Shown here: positions 14,582-21,511 of the stretch, in pieces
How positions within the stretch are numbered: position 1 is the first letter of the stretch
Layout of the letters: every line of letters starts with the position of its first letter
IMG/VR virus record: IMGVR_UViG_3300045996_001073
Coordinates: 1 to 22,069 of that record
Direction: 5' to 3' (one strand)
Length of the DNA stretch: 22,069 bases
Source of the DNA: a virus
Position numbers and translations under genes: made by a program
Notes under the pieces: model-generated
Seen by the model: only the letters and a program-made list of their open reading frames with translations
Told to the model about the DNA's origin: nothing
Database searches by the model: none

Positions 14582-17412
14582 GCGCGCGCGAGCTCTTTGC
14601 GCTCGGCCGGCCGGCGGCTTATGCCGTGGTCGAGGATCCGATGCAGTTCGACGTCGCGCCGCGCGACCTGCGGCCGGTGCCCGATGGCGCCGCGCTGGGC
14701 GACCTCGCGCCGGGGCAGGACTTCGTGTGCGCGATCATCGGGCCCGACTATCCCGATGGCGGCTACGTGCCGCGGGCGCTCTGGCACCACGCGCCGGCGC
14801 CGGGGCATGTCGTGCTCTTCCATCGGCCGGTGCTTGGCGGCGGCGGCAAAGGCGGCTCCGCCCGGCTCGTGCTGCAGATCGCGCTGATGGTGATGCTGCC
14901 GCAGCTGGCGCCGGCGCTGAAGCTGGCGGGCATCCTGACCGGCGTGCCCTCCGCGCTCATCACCGCGGCGGGCGCGATCGCCGGAAATGCGCTCATCAAC
15001 ACGCTTGTGCCGCTCGACAACAGCAACGCGGCCGGCAGCGCCGGCGGCTCGCCGACCTATTCCGTCAACGCGCAGGGCAATCAGCCGCGCATAGATCAGG
15101 TGATCCCGGAGCTCTTCGGGCGATCGAACACCTACGCGGACTTTGCGGCGCCGCCCTACAGCCTGTTCGTCGATCAGGACCAATTCCTGCACCTTGTGCT
15201 GATCGTCGGCACCGGGCAATACCGGATCTGGAAAGTCGCGAACGAATCGACGCCGCTCGAGGCCTATCAGGATGTGCAGATCATCCGCGCGGGCCCAGGG
15301 CAAAGCACGCAGGCCGGGCCCGGCACGGGCGTCGAGACGCTCGCGGAGCAGACGCTCGTCGCGCTGAACATCTGGACATCGCCGGTCGTGACCGGGCAGG
15401 AGCTCGAGTTCGGGCGCTTCTCCGGGCCCTACGCCGCAAGCCCGCCTGAGCGCGAGGTGACGTCGATCGGTGTCGACGTTTTGCTGCCGCGCGGGCTGGA
15501 CGATGGCCGATCGGTGCAGTGGGTCGTTCAGGCGCAGCTGATCGACGACTTCGACCAGCCGCTCGGCGCCTGGACGACGATCGGCTCGCACACCTACAGC
15601 ACGAGCTCTCCGATCCCGATTCGGCTCTCCTACGACTACGCGGTCGCGGCCGGCCGCTACAACGTCGGATTCCGCCGCATGGATGCGCGCTCCGCGGATT
15701 CCGGCTCGGCGCACGACATCACGATCGCCGGCCTGCGCGGGACGCTGAATGAGGCGGGCGTGGACTATCCGGCGGGAACCTACGTCTGCATCAAAGCGCG
15801 GGCGACGGGCCAGCTGAATGGAGCGCTGCGCGTCCGCGTGATGACGGATCGCATGCTGCCGGTGTGGGATGGTTCCACGTGGAGCGCGCCGCAGATCACG
15901 CGCAGCCCGGCGTGGGCGCTGGCGCGCGTGCTGAAGGCGCGCGGGCTCGAGGACGAGCAGATCGACCTCGAGCAGCTGCTCGCGCTGGATGCGGCCTGGG
16001 CCGCGCGCTTCGATCGCTTCGACTTCGCCTTCGATACCGTGTCGACGATGTGGGACGCGCTTGCGCTGATCGCGCGCGTCGGCCGCGCGGTGCCGCTGAT
16101 CCGCGGCTCGCGCTACACGTTCTGGCGCGATCAGCAGGAGAGCGTCGTCGTCGGCTCGTTTTCGATGCGCTCCATCCGGCGCGATTCCTTCCGGCTCGTC
16201 TTCGCCTTTCCGGAAGACGACCCGATCGAGGCGATCGCCTGCGAGTATTTCGACGGCCGGCGCGGCGATTGGGTGACGGTGACCGCGCAATGGGACGCGG
16301 CTGCGCAGGCCGTGCAGACATGGCGCTCGCAAGCGCAGCGGATCGCGCTGGGCCTTGCGGCGCCGGAGACGCCGGCGCGGATCAAGGTGCCCGGCATCAT
16401 CGGAGAGAACCACGCGCGGCGCTGGGCCGCGTTCCATCTCGCCGACCTGATCTTCCGGCCGCATCGGGCGCGCTTCAACACGGAGCTTTCCGGCCTGCTG
16501 CCGGCTTATGGCTCGCTCTGCAGCCTGCAGCACGACGTCGGCAACTTCGGGCAGGGCGGCGACTGCGTGGATTGGGACGAGGGCACGCTGACGATCGAGA
16601 CGAGCGAGCCGCTGCAATGGACGAGCGGCGCGGCGCACTACATCCGGCTCACGCGGCCGACCGGCGTCGCGACCGGCGCGATCCTCGCGACGCCTGGGGC
16701 TGACGTCAACCATGTGACGCTCGCGACTGCGCCGGGCTTCACGCCGCTCACGAGCGATCCAGACCGCGCGCGAACGACCTACGTCTTCGGGCCGGCGACG
16801 AACCTCGAGGCGCTCGTCAAGCCGCGCGTGATCAAGCCGCGCACGGAGCTCGACATCGAAATCGAGGCCGTGCTCGAGGACGATCGCGTGCACAGCGCCG
16901 ACTTGCCCTGGGCGATCGCGGATGTGCTGCCGGATCCGAACGCGCTTCCGGACCTGAGCGGCGGCCATGTGCTGAACCTGAGCTCGCGGGCGGTGGGCGA
17001 GGAAGTGCACGAATTCGAGGGCCTCATCCCGGCGGCGGCGATCGAGCTCCGCAATGACGGCGTGCTGCGCACCTATGCGCGGACCTACTCGGGCATCGGG
17101 ACGCTTGCATCCGAGACGGTCGCGGACATTGCCACCGAATGGGTGCAGCCGCAGCCGCTGACCACGGCGATCACCGGGCTCTATGCGGTTCGCTTCACGG
17201 CGCTCGGCACCGTGCCGCCCGGCCTGAGCGGCACCTTCGATGCATGGCTCGCGCTCGATACGAGCCGCAGCGTCGAATTCCGCAACGGCGACAACCCGTC
17301 CCAGGCCGCGGCGATCCGCGTCGAGATCCGCGACATCGCAACCGAGACAATCCAGGTCACGCGCACGATCACCCTGGCCACAACCGTCATTCCTGGCGGC
17401 GGCGGCGAATAG
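14578..17412 (+). CDS. Central tail-tip protein, gpJ-like
   Basis: The 944-residue product is the largest protein here and closes the tail-tip set. Residues 1-85 form a small domain (CAIIGPDYPDGGYVPRALW). Residues 97-146 are hydrophobic and Ala/Gly-rich, recalling lambda I. Residues 159-215 (TYSVNAQGNQPRIDQVIPEL, GRSNTYADFAAPPYSLFVD) are the usual entry to J-type hub domains. A middle beta region and helices follow, then the YFDGRRGDWVTVT region at about 559-571 typical of Phage-tail_3. The C-terminal half has fibronectin-like or tip domains. J proteins form the trimeric hub below the tube and bind the receptor. The possible I-J fusion is an inference. The protein stops at a Gly-rich GGGGE end. 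Confidence 0.85.
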   Translation: MSARELFALGRPAAYAVVEDPMQFDVAPRDLRPVPDGAALGDLAPGQDFVCAIIGPDYPDGGYVPRALWHHAPAPGHVVLFHRPVLGGGGKGGSARLVLQIALMVMLPQLAPALKLAGILTGVPSALITAAGAIAGNALINTLVPLDNSNAAGSAGGSPTYSVNAQGNQPRIDQVIPELFGRSNTYADFAAPPYSLFVDQDQFLHLVLIVGTGQYRIWKVANESTPLEAYQDVQIIRAGPGQSTQAGPGTGVETLAEQTLVALNIWTSPVVTGQELEFGRFSGPYAASPPEREVTSIGVDVLLPRGLDDGRSVQWVVQAQLIDDFDQPLGAWTTIGSHTYSTSSPIPIRLSYDYAVAAGRYNVGFRRMDARSADSGSAHDITIAGLRGTLNEAGVDYPAGTYVCIKARATGQLNGALRVRVMTDRMLPVWDGSTWSAPQITRSPAWALARVLKARGLEDEQIDLEQLLALDAAWAARFDRFDFAFDTVSTMWDALALIARVGRAVPLIRGSRYTFWRDQQESVVVGSFSMRSIRRDSFRLVFAFPEDDPIEAIACEYFDGRRGDWVTVTAQWDAAAQAVQTWRSQAQRIALGLAAPETPARIKVPGIIGENHARRWAAFHLADLIFRPHRARFNTELSGLLPAYGSLCSLQHDVGNFGQGGDCVDWDEGTLTIETSEPLQWTSGAAHYIRLTRPTGVATGAILATPGADVNHVTLATAPGFTPLTSDPDRARTTYVFGPATNLEALVKPRVIKPRTELDIEIEAVLEDDRVHSADLPWAIADVLPDPNALPDLSGGHVLNLSSRAVGEEVHEFEGLIPAAAIELRNDGVLRTYARTYSGIGTLASETVADIATEWVQPQPLTTAITGLYAVRFTALGTVPPGLSGTFDAWLALDTSRSVEFRNGDNPSQAAAIRVEIRDIATETIQVTRTITLATTVIPGGGGE

Positions 17413-17436
17413 GGCCCTCATCAGGAGAGAGAAGCG

Positions 17437-17886
17437 ATGCTCACCGACTACGCACTCAACCGCATCATGGACGCGGCTTATCGCGGGCAGGCGATCGCAT
17501 GGCCGGCGACGCGCTGGGCGGCGCTCTTCACGACGATGCCGACCGCGGCCGGCGGCGGCGTCGAGCTCGCGACCGTCGATGTCGGCCGCGTCGCGATCGC
17601 CTCGAGCTTGGCGAATTGGAGCGGGACGCAGGGCGCGGGAACCACCGTCGCGAGCAGCGGCTCTACGGGGCTGATCTCGAACAACATCGACGTCGAGTTC
17701 GCCGCCGAGCTGACCGTCGCCGTTGCGGGCGTGGTGGGCTGGGGCCTTTTCGATGCAGCGGCCGCGGGCAACCTGTGGGACTTCGGCTACATCATCGACG
17801 CGGACGGCAACCCGATCAGCCGCTCATGGTCGATCGGCGACGAGCTCCTGTTCGGCCCGGGGACCATGATGGTCGAGGGCGTCTAG
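17437..17886 (+). CDS. Small fibre-tip-like protein
   Basis: The 149-residue product starts LTDYALNRIMDAAYRG and contains RWAALFTTMPTAAGGGVELA near 26-45, SLANWSGTQGAGTTVASSGS near 56-75 and VVGWGLFDAAAAGNLWDFGY near 98-117, then an ISRSW...GDELLFGPGTMMVEG end. This combination is a recurring family of small phage tail-fibre proteins with a beta-rich adhesin-like fold. ATG 17437 has AGGAGAGA about six bases before it. It is the first gene after the J-like protein, where side fibres and tip proteins are often found. Ligand and exact location are unknown. Confidence 0.72.
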   Translation: MLTDYALNRIMDAAYRGQAIAWPATRWAALFTTMPTAAGGGVELATVDVGRVAIASSLANWSGTQGAGTTVASSGSTGLISNNIDVEFAAELTVAVAGVVGWGLFDAAAAGNLWDFGYIIDADGNPISRSWSIGDELLFGPGTMMVEGV

Positions 17887-17918
17887 GCGGGCGGCCAAGG
17901 AAAGGGGAGGCGCAAAAG

Positions 17919-18719
17919 GTGGACGAGGATCAGCGAAGCGATGCCAGCGCGCCCCTTCCGGGCGAGGGCCGGTTCTTCGTGCGCCCGAACGGAGGCGCTG
18001 CGCTGCAGCAGGCGCACCCGGATCTGAGGCAAGCGATCAGCGCGGCCGGAAAGCTGGGGCCTGGGCGCCACCTGATCGAGCACCCTGCGCTCGAGGTCAT
18101 CGTGACCGTCCAGGCCGCGCGCCTCGCGGCGCCGCCGGCTCCTGCTGCGCGGGCCGCTGCGCCGGCTGCAGCTGCCGCGCCGCCTGCGCCGCCTCGCGAG
18201 CGCGCGCTCGTCGGGGCGCGGATCTTCGGGCTGTGCCGCAACCGCGGCGGCGAGTCGCCGATCTTCCGCACCTGGGCAGACATGTGGCGGCGCTACTGCA
18301 GCATGCAGGAGGCGGCTCGATTTCCGCAAAACGTCATCCTGAAAATCGTCGCAGCCGCGGGCGATTACCAGCGCATGCGCTGGGGCCTCGCGACCGCGCT
18401 GCTCGGGGAGGGCGGCTACACGGTGATCGATCCGATGGGGCAGGCGATGCCGTGGTATGACGAATACGACGCCGCCTTCGGCCTGCCGATAGACCCGGTG
18501 CCCGACCATTCCGTCACGCTGACGGGCACAACGTGGATGCGGCGCTACGAGGGCGGGCTCGCGCTGGTGAATACTTCGGCCGAAGCTCCGGACACGATCG
18601 CGGTCCCCTCGGGCTATCGGCGCATCAATGGCCGGCAGGATCCCGAGGTCAACAGCGGCGCGACCGTGAGCGATCTCCGCCTGCCGCCGCAGTCCGGAAT
18701 CCTGCTCGTGAAGGCCTGA
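17919..18719 (+). CDS. Shortened relative of the hydrolase-like tail protein
   Basis: The 266-residue product begins at GTG with GGGGAGG upstream. Residues 17-63 resemble the first domain of the 10808 protein (both contain AISAA after a short beta part). Residues 68-95 are an Ala/Pro neck. Residues 98-148 keep only what looks like the end of a hydrolase barrel. Residues 149-266 match the C-terminal domain of the 10808 protein: DYQRMRWGLATAL against DYAAMRFGLCCAL, then DEYDAAFG, W..R.EGGLALVN, then DPEVNSG and a final LPPQSGILLVKA. Most of the barrel, and with it any active site, seems absent, so this may be a glycan-binding or structural remnant. It is intact as a reading frame. Confidence 0.65.
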   Translation: MDEDQRSDASAPLPGEGRFFVRPNGGAALQQAHPDLRQAISAAGKLGPGRHLIEHPALEVIVTVQAARLAAPPAPAARAAAPAAAAAPPAPPRERALVGARIFGLCRNRGGESPIFRTWADMWRRYCSMQEAARFPQNVILKIVAAAGDYQRMRWGLATALLGEGGYTVIDPMGQAMPWYDEYDAAFGLPIDPVPDHSVTLTGTTWMRRYEGGLALVNTSAEAPDTIAVPSGYRRINGRQDPEVNSGATVSDLRLPPQSGILLVKA

Positions 18720-18725
18720 CACCCC

Positions 18726-19097
18726 GTGGATTGGAAAGAGGTCGGAACCGCGCTCGCCGCGGTGCTCGTCGGCGCCGGTGCGCTCGCTCACAGAGCGCGG
18801 CGCGCGAATTCGCGCGAGCGCGTCGAGAGCGCGAAGGACGAAGCGGAGACGCGCCTGATCTCCCGGCTCGAGGAGGAGCGCGACGAGGCGCGCGAGGAGG
18901 CCGCCCGCGAGCGATCGCAGCGCGTCGCCGAGACGCGGCGGCTCGCGAAGCTGGAAGCGGAAAACGCCTACCTGAAGAGCTACGCGCGGCGCCTGATCCG
19001 CGCGCTGCCGCCGGCCGATCGTGCGGTGCATGAGACGGACTTCGCGCCGTTCGACGAGGCGGCGCACACGAAGCCGGGCGGCGAGGTCCAGCGGTGA
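18726..19097 (+). CDS. Single-TM coiled-coil protein, holin candidate
   Basis: The 123-residue product has one hydrophobic segment near the N-terminus (VGTALAAVLVGAGALAH, about 6-22), a basic stretch HRARRANSRER just after it, and a long charged coiled coil at about 30-92. By the positive-inside rule the N-terminus would be outside and the coiled coil in the cytoplasm. It is the gene directly before the endolysin and overlaps it by four bases, the usual holin place. No sequence family is recognised. A DUF2730-like or other lysis-associated membrane protein is an equal possibility. Start is GTG six bases after the preceding stop. Confidence 0.6.
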   Translation: MDWKEVGTALAAVLVGAGALAHRARRANSRERVESAKDEAETRLISRLEEERDEAREEAARERSQRVAETRRLAKLEAENAYLKSYARRLIRALPPADRAVHETDFAPFDEAAHTKPGGEVQR

Positions 19098-19714
19098 AGA
19101 TCACGCTCGCCGGGCTGATTGCCGCCGGCCTGCAGCCGACGCAGGCGCGGATTTTCGAGGCGCCGCTGCAGCTGGCGTGCGAGCGCTTCGCGATCGACGC
19201 CTCCGCGGGCCGGCTGGCGGCGTTCCTGGCGAACGCGGGCCACGAGAGCCGCAATTTCACGCGCCTCGAGGAGGATCTCTTTTATCGCTCCGCCGAGCGG
19301 ATCCGCGCCGTCTTTCCTTCGCGTGTTCGCGACCTAGCGGAGGCCGCGGCGCTCGTCGGCCGGCCGCAGGCGCTGGCGAACCGCGTCTATGCGGGCAAGC
19401 TTGGCAACGGCCCGGAGGACAGCGGCGATGGCTGGCGCTTCCGCGGCCGCGGGCTCTTCCAGCTGACCGGGCGCGGGAACTACCGCTCGGCCGCCGTGGC
19501 GCTGAAGTTCGACTACGAGCTCTCGCCTGACCTCGTGGCCATGCCGCACCATGCAGCGCTGACCGCGGCCTGGTTCTGGCAGTCGATCGGCGGCAACGTG
19601 CTCGCGGACGCGCGGCAGATCGATGCGATCACGCGCCGGATCAACGGGCCGGCGATGCTGGCGGCGGAAGAGCGGCGCGAGCGCTACGAGCAGGGCCTAC
19701 AGGCCTTCGCGTGA
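19094..19714 (+). CDS. GH19-family endolysin
   Basis: The 206-residue product is a lone glycoside hydrolase 19 (chitinase/lysozyme-like) domain. FLANAGHESRNFTRLEEDLF at 44-63 contains the likely acid Glu51 and a second acid at Glu59 or Glu60. NRVYAGKLGNG at 96-106 and WRFRGRGLFQLTGRGNY at 114-130 are the conserved substrate-cleft region. WFWQSIGGNVLAD at 160-172 and the ITRRINGP helix follow. It should cut the glycan strands of host peptidoglycan late in infection. There is no signal peptide or cell-wall-binding domain, so release needs a holin. It is bounded by short overlaps with the holin candidate and Rz. Confidence 0.87.
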   Translation: MKITLAGLIAAGLQPTQARIFEAPLQLACERFAIDASAGRLAAFLANAGHESRNFTRLEEDLFYRSAERIRAVFPSRVRDLAEAAALVGRPQALANRVYAGKLGNGPEDSGDGWRFRGRGLFQLTGRGNYRSAAVALKFDYELSPDLVAMPHHAALTAAWFWQSIGGNVLADARQIDAITRRINGPAMLAAEERRERYEQGLQAFA

Positions 19715-20265
19715 TGCTGGCGGCTATCCTGGCGCCGGCGGCCTGGAAAAACGCCGTGGCGGGCCTCCTCGTCGGTCTGGCGGCCATCCTCGCGGGGGGG
19801 CTGGCGTGGCAGACGGTCAGGCTGGCCGACGAGCGCGCGGCGCACGCCAGCACGCGGGCCGACCATGCGCGGCAGGCTGCGCGGCAGGCGGAGGAGCGGA
19901 TCGCCGCCGTCGAGGCCGCGCGGACGGAAGAACAGCGGCGAAGCGCCGCGCTGCAGGGGATCGCCGATGAAACGATGCAGGAGCTTGAGCGAGCTCGCGC
20001 TGCTGCTGCTGCTGCCGGCGATGCTGGCCGGCGGCTGCGCGCAGAGCTCGGCGCCCGGCTTGCCGCCGCCTGCAATCCGGCCGGCCGCCGTGCCGCCGCT
20101 GCCGCCCCAGGCGCGGCAGCCTCCTCCGCCGCCGATCTGCACGCCTTCGTGCAGCGAAGGGTTGACGCGGCTGCGGATCGAGTTGCTGCAGAAGCTGACC
20201 GGCGCCGCATCGCCGGCCTCGCCTGCGAGCGCGCCTACGAGGCAGTAGGCGGGCCGCTGCCCTGA
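19714..20265 (+). CDS. Rz: Rz-like i-spanin (DUF2514 type)
   Basis: The product is about 183 residues (184 from GTG 19711, which also overlaps the endolysin stop). It has one N-terminal transmembrane helix (NAVAGLLVGLAAILAGGLAW, about 13-32), then a long Ala/Arg/Glu coiled coil in the periplasm, and a C-terminal RRRIAGLACERAYEAV motif typical of the DUF2514 group of Rz proteins. It spans from inner membrane to outer-membrane Rz1 and joins the two membranes at lysis. The Rz1 gene lies wholly inside it in another frame. The 3' end overlaps, tail to tail, the end of the last minus-strand gene by 31 bases. Confidence 0.82.
   Translation: MLAAILAPAAWKNAVAGLLVGLAAILAGGLAWQTVRLADERAAHASTRADHARQAARQAEERIAAVEAARTEEQRRSAALQGIADETMQELERARAAAAAAGDAGRRLRAELGARLAAACNPAGRRAAAAAPGAAASSAADLHAFVQRRVDAAADRVAAEADRRRIAGLACERAYEAVGGPLP
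19967..20248 (+). CDS. Rz1: Rz1-like o-spanin lipoprotein, nested in Rz
   Basis: The 93-residue product lies in the +1 frame within Rz. It has a basic N-terminus (MKRCR), a hydrophobic core (LALLLLLPAM) and the lipobox LAGGC with Cys24 as the lipidated residue. The 70-residue mature part is Pro-rich (LPPPAIRP, QPPPPPIC), the hallmark of Rz1 proteins. It would be anchored in the outer membrane and bind Rz. AGGGGA lies six bases before ATG 19967. A longer reading from 19865 is open but adds a basic region that would spoil the signal peptide, so the shorter start is chosen. Confidence 0.85.
   Translation: MKRCRSLSELALLLLLPAMLAGGCAQSSAPGLPPPAIRPAAVPPLPPQARQPPPPPICTPSCSEGLTRLRIELLQKLTGAASPASPASAPTRQ
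20232..20251. other. Inverted repeat at the convergent gene junction
   Basis: CGCCTAC (20232-20238) and GTAGGCG (20245-20251) form a perfect seven-pair stem with a six-base loop. It lies where rightward lysis and leftward small genes overlap. The left arm holds the TAG stop of the minus-strand gene and the right arm the TAG stop of Rz1. There is no U run on either side, so an intrinsic terminator role is uncertain. Confidence 0.4.
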
Positions 20266-20465
20266 TCCTGGCGGATCTCGAGCGCGGCCGCGCCGTCGCT
20301 CTCGGCGATCCGCTGCACGAGCTCGAGCGTGCGCGTGATGCCTGCCAGCTGCGTCGCGGTGCGCCGGCCTGGATCGGCCGCGGGGTAGGTCAGGAGGTCG
20401 TGCCTGTGGCGCACCGCCAGCGCGTGCAGTAGCTTGACGTCCTCGATCGACAGCGGCGGGATCAT
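20235..20465 (-). CDS. Small phage protein, unknown function
   Basis: The 76-residue product begins IPPLSIEDVKLLHALAVRHR and has a helical middle (TATQLAGITRTLELVQRIAE). A GAGGAG ribosome binding site sits about nine bases before ATG 20465, and the start overlaps the stop of the gene upstream (ATGA), which together fix this start. A longer reading to 20777 exists but runs inside two other genes. It is the last gene of the leftward set and its 3' end overlaps Rz. No family recognised. Confidence 0.6.
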   Translation of the reverse strand: MIPPLSIEDVKLLHALAVRHRHDLLTYPAADPGRRTATQLAGITRTLELVQRIAESDGAAALEIRQDQGSGPPTAS

Positions 20466-20659
20466 CGCTTCGGCTCCTCGTGCAGGCTCGCGCGGCGCGC
20501 GTCCACCCACTCGGGCTTCGCGCCGGCGCGGTTCGGCTGGAACTTCACGTAGCGGCCGCTGTGCGCGGCCTCGATGAACCGCCCGTAGCTTTTGCCGCCG
20601 CCGCCGCTGGTGACCCAGCCGGTGCGGCCGGCGCAGGTCGCGGCCTCGAGTGGCGTCAT
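20462..20659 (-). CDS. Small phage protein, unknown function
   Basis: The 65-residue product opens TPLEAATCAGRTGWVTSGGG and continues KSYGRFIEAAHSGRYVKF, with a basic, Arg-rich end. It is bounded by four-base overlaps on both sides, which argues for a real gene in a coupled chain. GGGGA lies about ten bases before its ATG. The Gly-rich stretch followed by KSYG superficially recalls a nucleotide-binding loop, but the pattern GxxxxGK[ST] is not convincing in such a short protein. Function unknown. Confidence 0.6.
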   Translation of the reverse strand: MTPLEAATCAGRTGWVTSGGGGKSYGRFIEAAHSGRYVKFQPNRAGAKPEWVDARRASLHEEPKR

Positions 20660-21009
20660 CGCTTTTCCCCAGCGCCTGACGGCGCAGCACCCATAGCGGC
20701 GGCCAGTCGTTGTCGAGTCTTTCGAGACGTGGGTGAGGCAGAACCGGCCCGACCTTGACTTTCCTCGATCTGCTCATCCGTCAGAGGCTGGGGTGAGGGC
20801 TCCACTTGTCCCTGGTGTGGTGCGGCGGACACCTTGCCGAGCAGGAGCGCTTGCACCCTGCCGAGCCACTGATAGACCGTCGATCGATCCGCGCGCCGCG
20901 CCGGGCGCTCTCCGGAAAGCAGGTCCGTGGCCATGCAATCGAGCACGATCCGCCGCGCGTTATCGACGTCATCCTGCGTGACGATGACATCGCTCTCGGC
21001 CGCGCTCAT
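20656..21009 (-). CDS. Small phage protein, unknown function
   Basis: The 117-residue product has an ordered first half (TQDDVDNARRIVLDCMATDL near 11-30, then RSTVYQWLGRVQALLLGK near 42-59) and a low-complexity Pro/Gln/Ser second half with a basic end. The acidic start and the two amphipathic helices suggest a small soluble protein, perhaps a DNA- or protein-binding one, but no family is recognised. The start overlaps the stop of the gene upstream by four bases and its stop overlaps the next start in the same way. No ribosome binding site is seen, so it probably relies on coupling. Confidence 0.62.
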   Translation of the reverse strand: MSAAESDVIVTQDDVDNARRIVLDCMATDLLSGERPARRADRSTVYQWLGRVQALLLGKVSAAPHQGQVEPSPQPLTDEQIEESQGRAGSASPTSRKTRQRLAAAMGAAPSGAGEKR

Positions 21010-21281
21010 CGCCGCGCCATCCGCCGCGCGAGCCGCCGGGCGACGCGCTGCATGGCGGCGTTGGGGGCCGGGGCCGGCGCGGGCGCGGGCGCGGGCGCTG
21101 GCGCGGCGGCGATCGTGGGCGGCTCGCTCGAGGCCTGGATCGCGCGCTCGCGGCGGCGCTGGGCCTTCGCGGCGTAGTTCTTCACCGCGGGCCAGTCCTC
21201 CGGGTGGACGTAGAGCTCGACGCGCTTCAGGCCGAGTTGATCGCGCCGCGCGCGCAGCGCGGCAAGGGCGGGTGCAGTCAT
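21006..21281 (-). CDS. Small basic protein with Ala-Pro repeat
   Basis: The 91-residue product has a first domain LKRVELYVHPEDWPAVKNYA (about 18-37) followed by a basic helix AKAQRRRERAIQ. An (Ala-Pro) repeat at about 60-73 comes next, then a second Arg-rich helix (MQRVARRLARRMARR) at the C-terminus. Two basic ends joined by a stiff linker would suit nucleic-acid binding, but this is inference. GGAGG lies about nine bases before ATG 21281. It overlaps its neighbours by four bases on each side. Confidence 0.6.
   Translation of the reverse strand: MTAPALAALRARRDQLGLKRVELYVHPEDWPAVKNYAAKAQRRRERAIQASSEPPTIAAAPAPAPAPAPAPAPNAAMQRVARRLARRMARR
21066..21107. repeat. GGCGCG-type hexanucleotide repeat
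   Basis: Several imperfect copies of GGCGCG/GGCGCT encode the Ala-Pro run of the minus-strand gene at 21006-21281. Unit number could vary without a frameshift, changing linker length by two residues per unit. Confidence 0.6.
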
Positions 21282-21511
21282 GGTGCGGAATCCTCCGTGG
21301 CAGTGTCGATCATGGAAATGATGGGCTGCAAGCGCTTGTCGATGCGGCTCGCGATGCGCTCCGCTTCGCTCTTCAGCGCATAGGCGGGGCGCTGGATGAC
21401 GAAGAAAGGCGCGACGCCGCCTGGGCCCGGGCCGGCGACGTGGCTCATCCGAACCACTGCCCAGGCCTTGCCTTTCGGCGCCTCGTCGGGGTTGCGCGGG
21501 CGGCGGGTCAC
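21278..21511 (-). CDS. Small phage protein, unknown function
   Basis: The 77-residue product starts at GTG 21511 with GGAGG six bases upstream. It reads TRRPRNPDEAPKGKAWAVVR, then GGVAPFFVIQRPAYALKSEA and a helix ERIASRIDKRLQPIISM. The start overlaps the stop of the 31-residue gene (GTGA), and its stop overlaps the next start. An open frame continues upstream to 21811 but it runs through two other genes with good ribosome sites and is Ser/Arg-rich, like a shadow frame. A beta strand then helix layout is seen; no family is recognised. Confidence 0.62.
   Translation of the reverse strand: MTRRPRNPDEAPKGKAWAVVRMSHVAGPGPGGVAPFFVIQRPAYALKSEAERIASRIDKRLQPIISMIDTATEDSAP

Noticed and set aside
14257-17421. 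Minus-strand open frame of 1054 codons opposite the J-like gene
   Set aside because: It is a shadow of the J-like gene, with Arg/Ala/Asp-rich composition and no recognisable domain. GC-rich codon bias removes stops from the opposite frame.
20600-20620. Gly-rich stretch followed by KSYG in the 65-residue protein as a P-loop
   Set aside because: The spacing and the absence of any ATPase context in a 65-residue protein make nucleotide binding unlikely.
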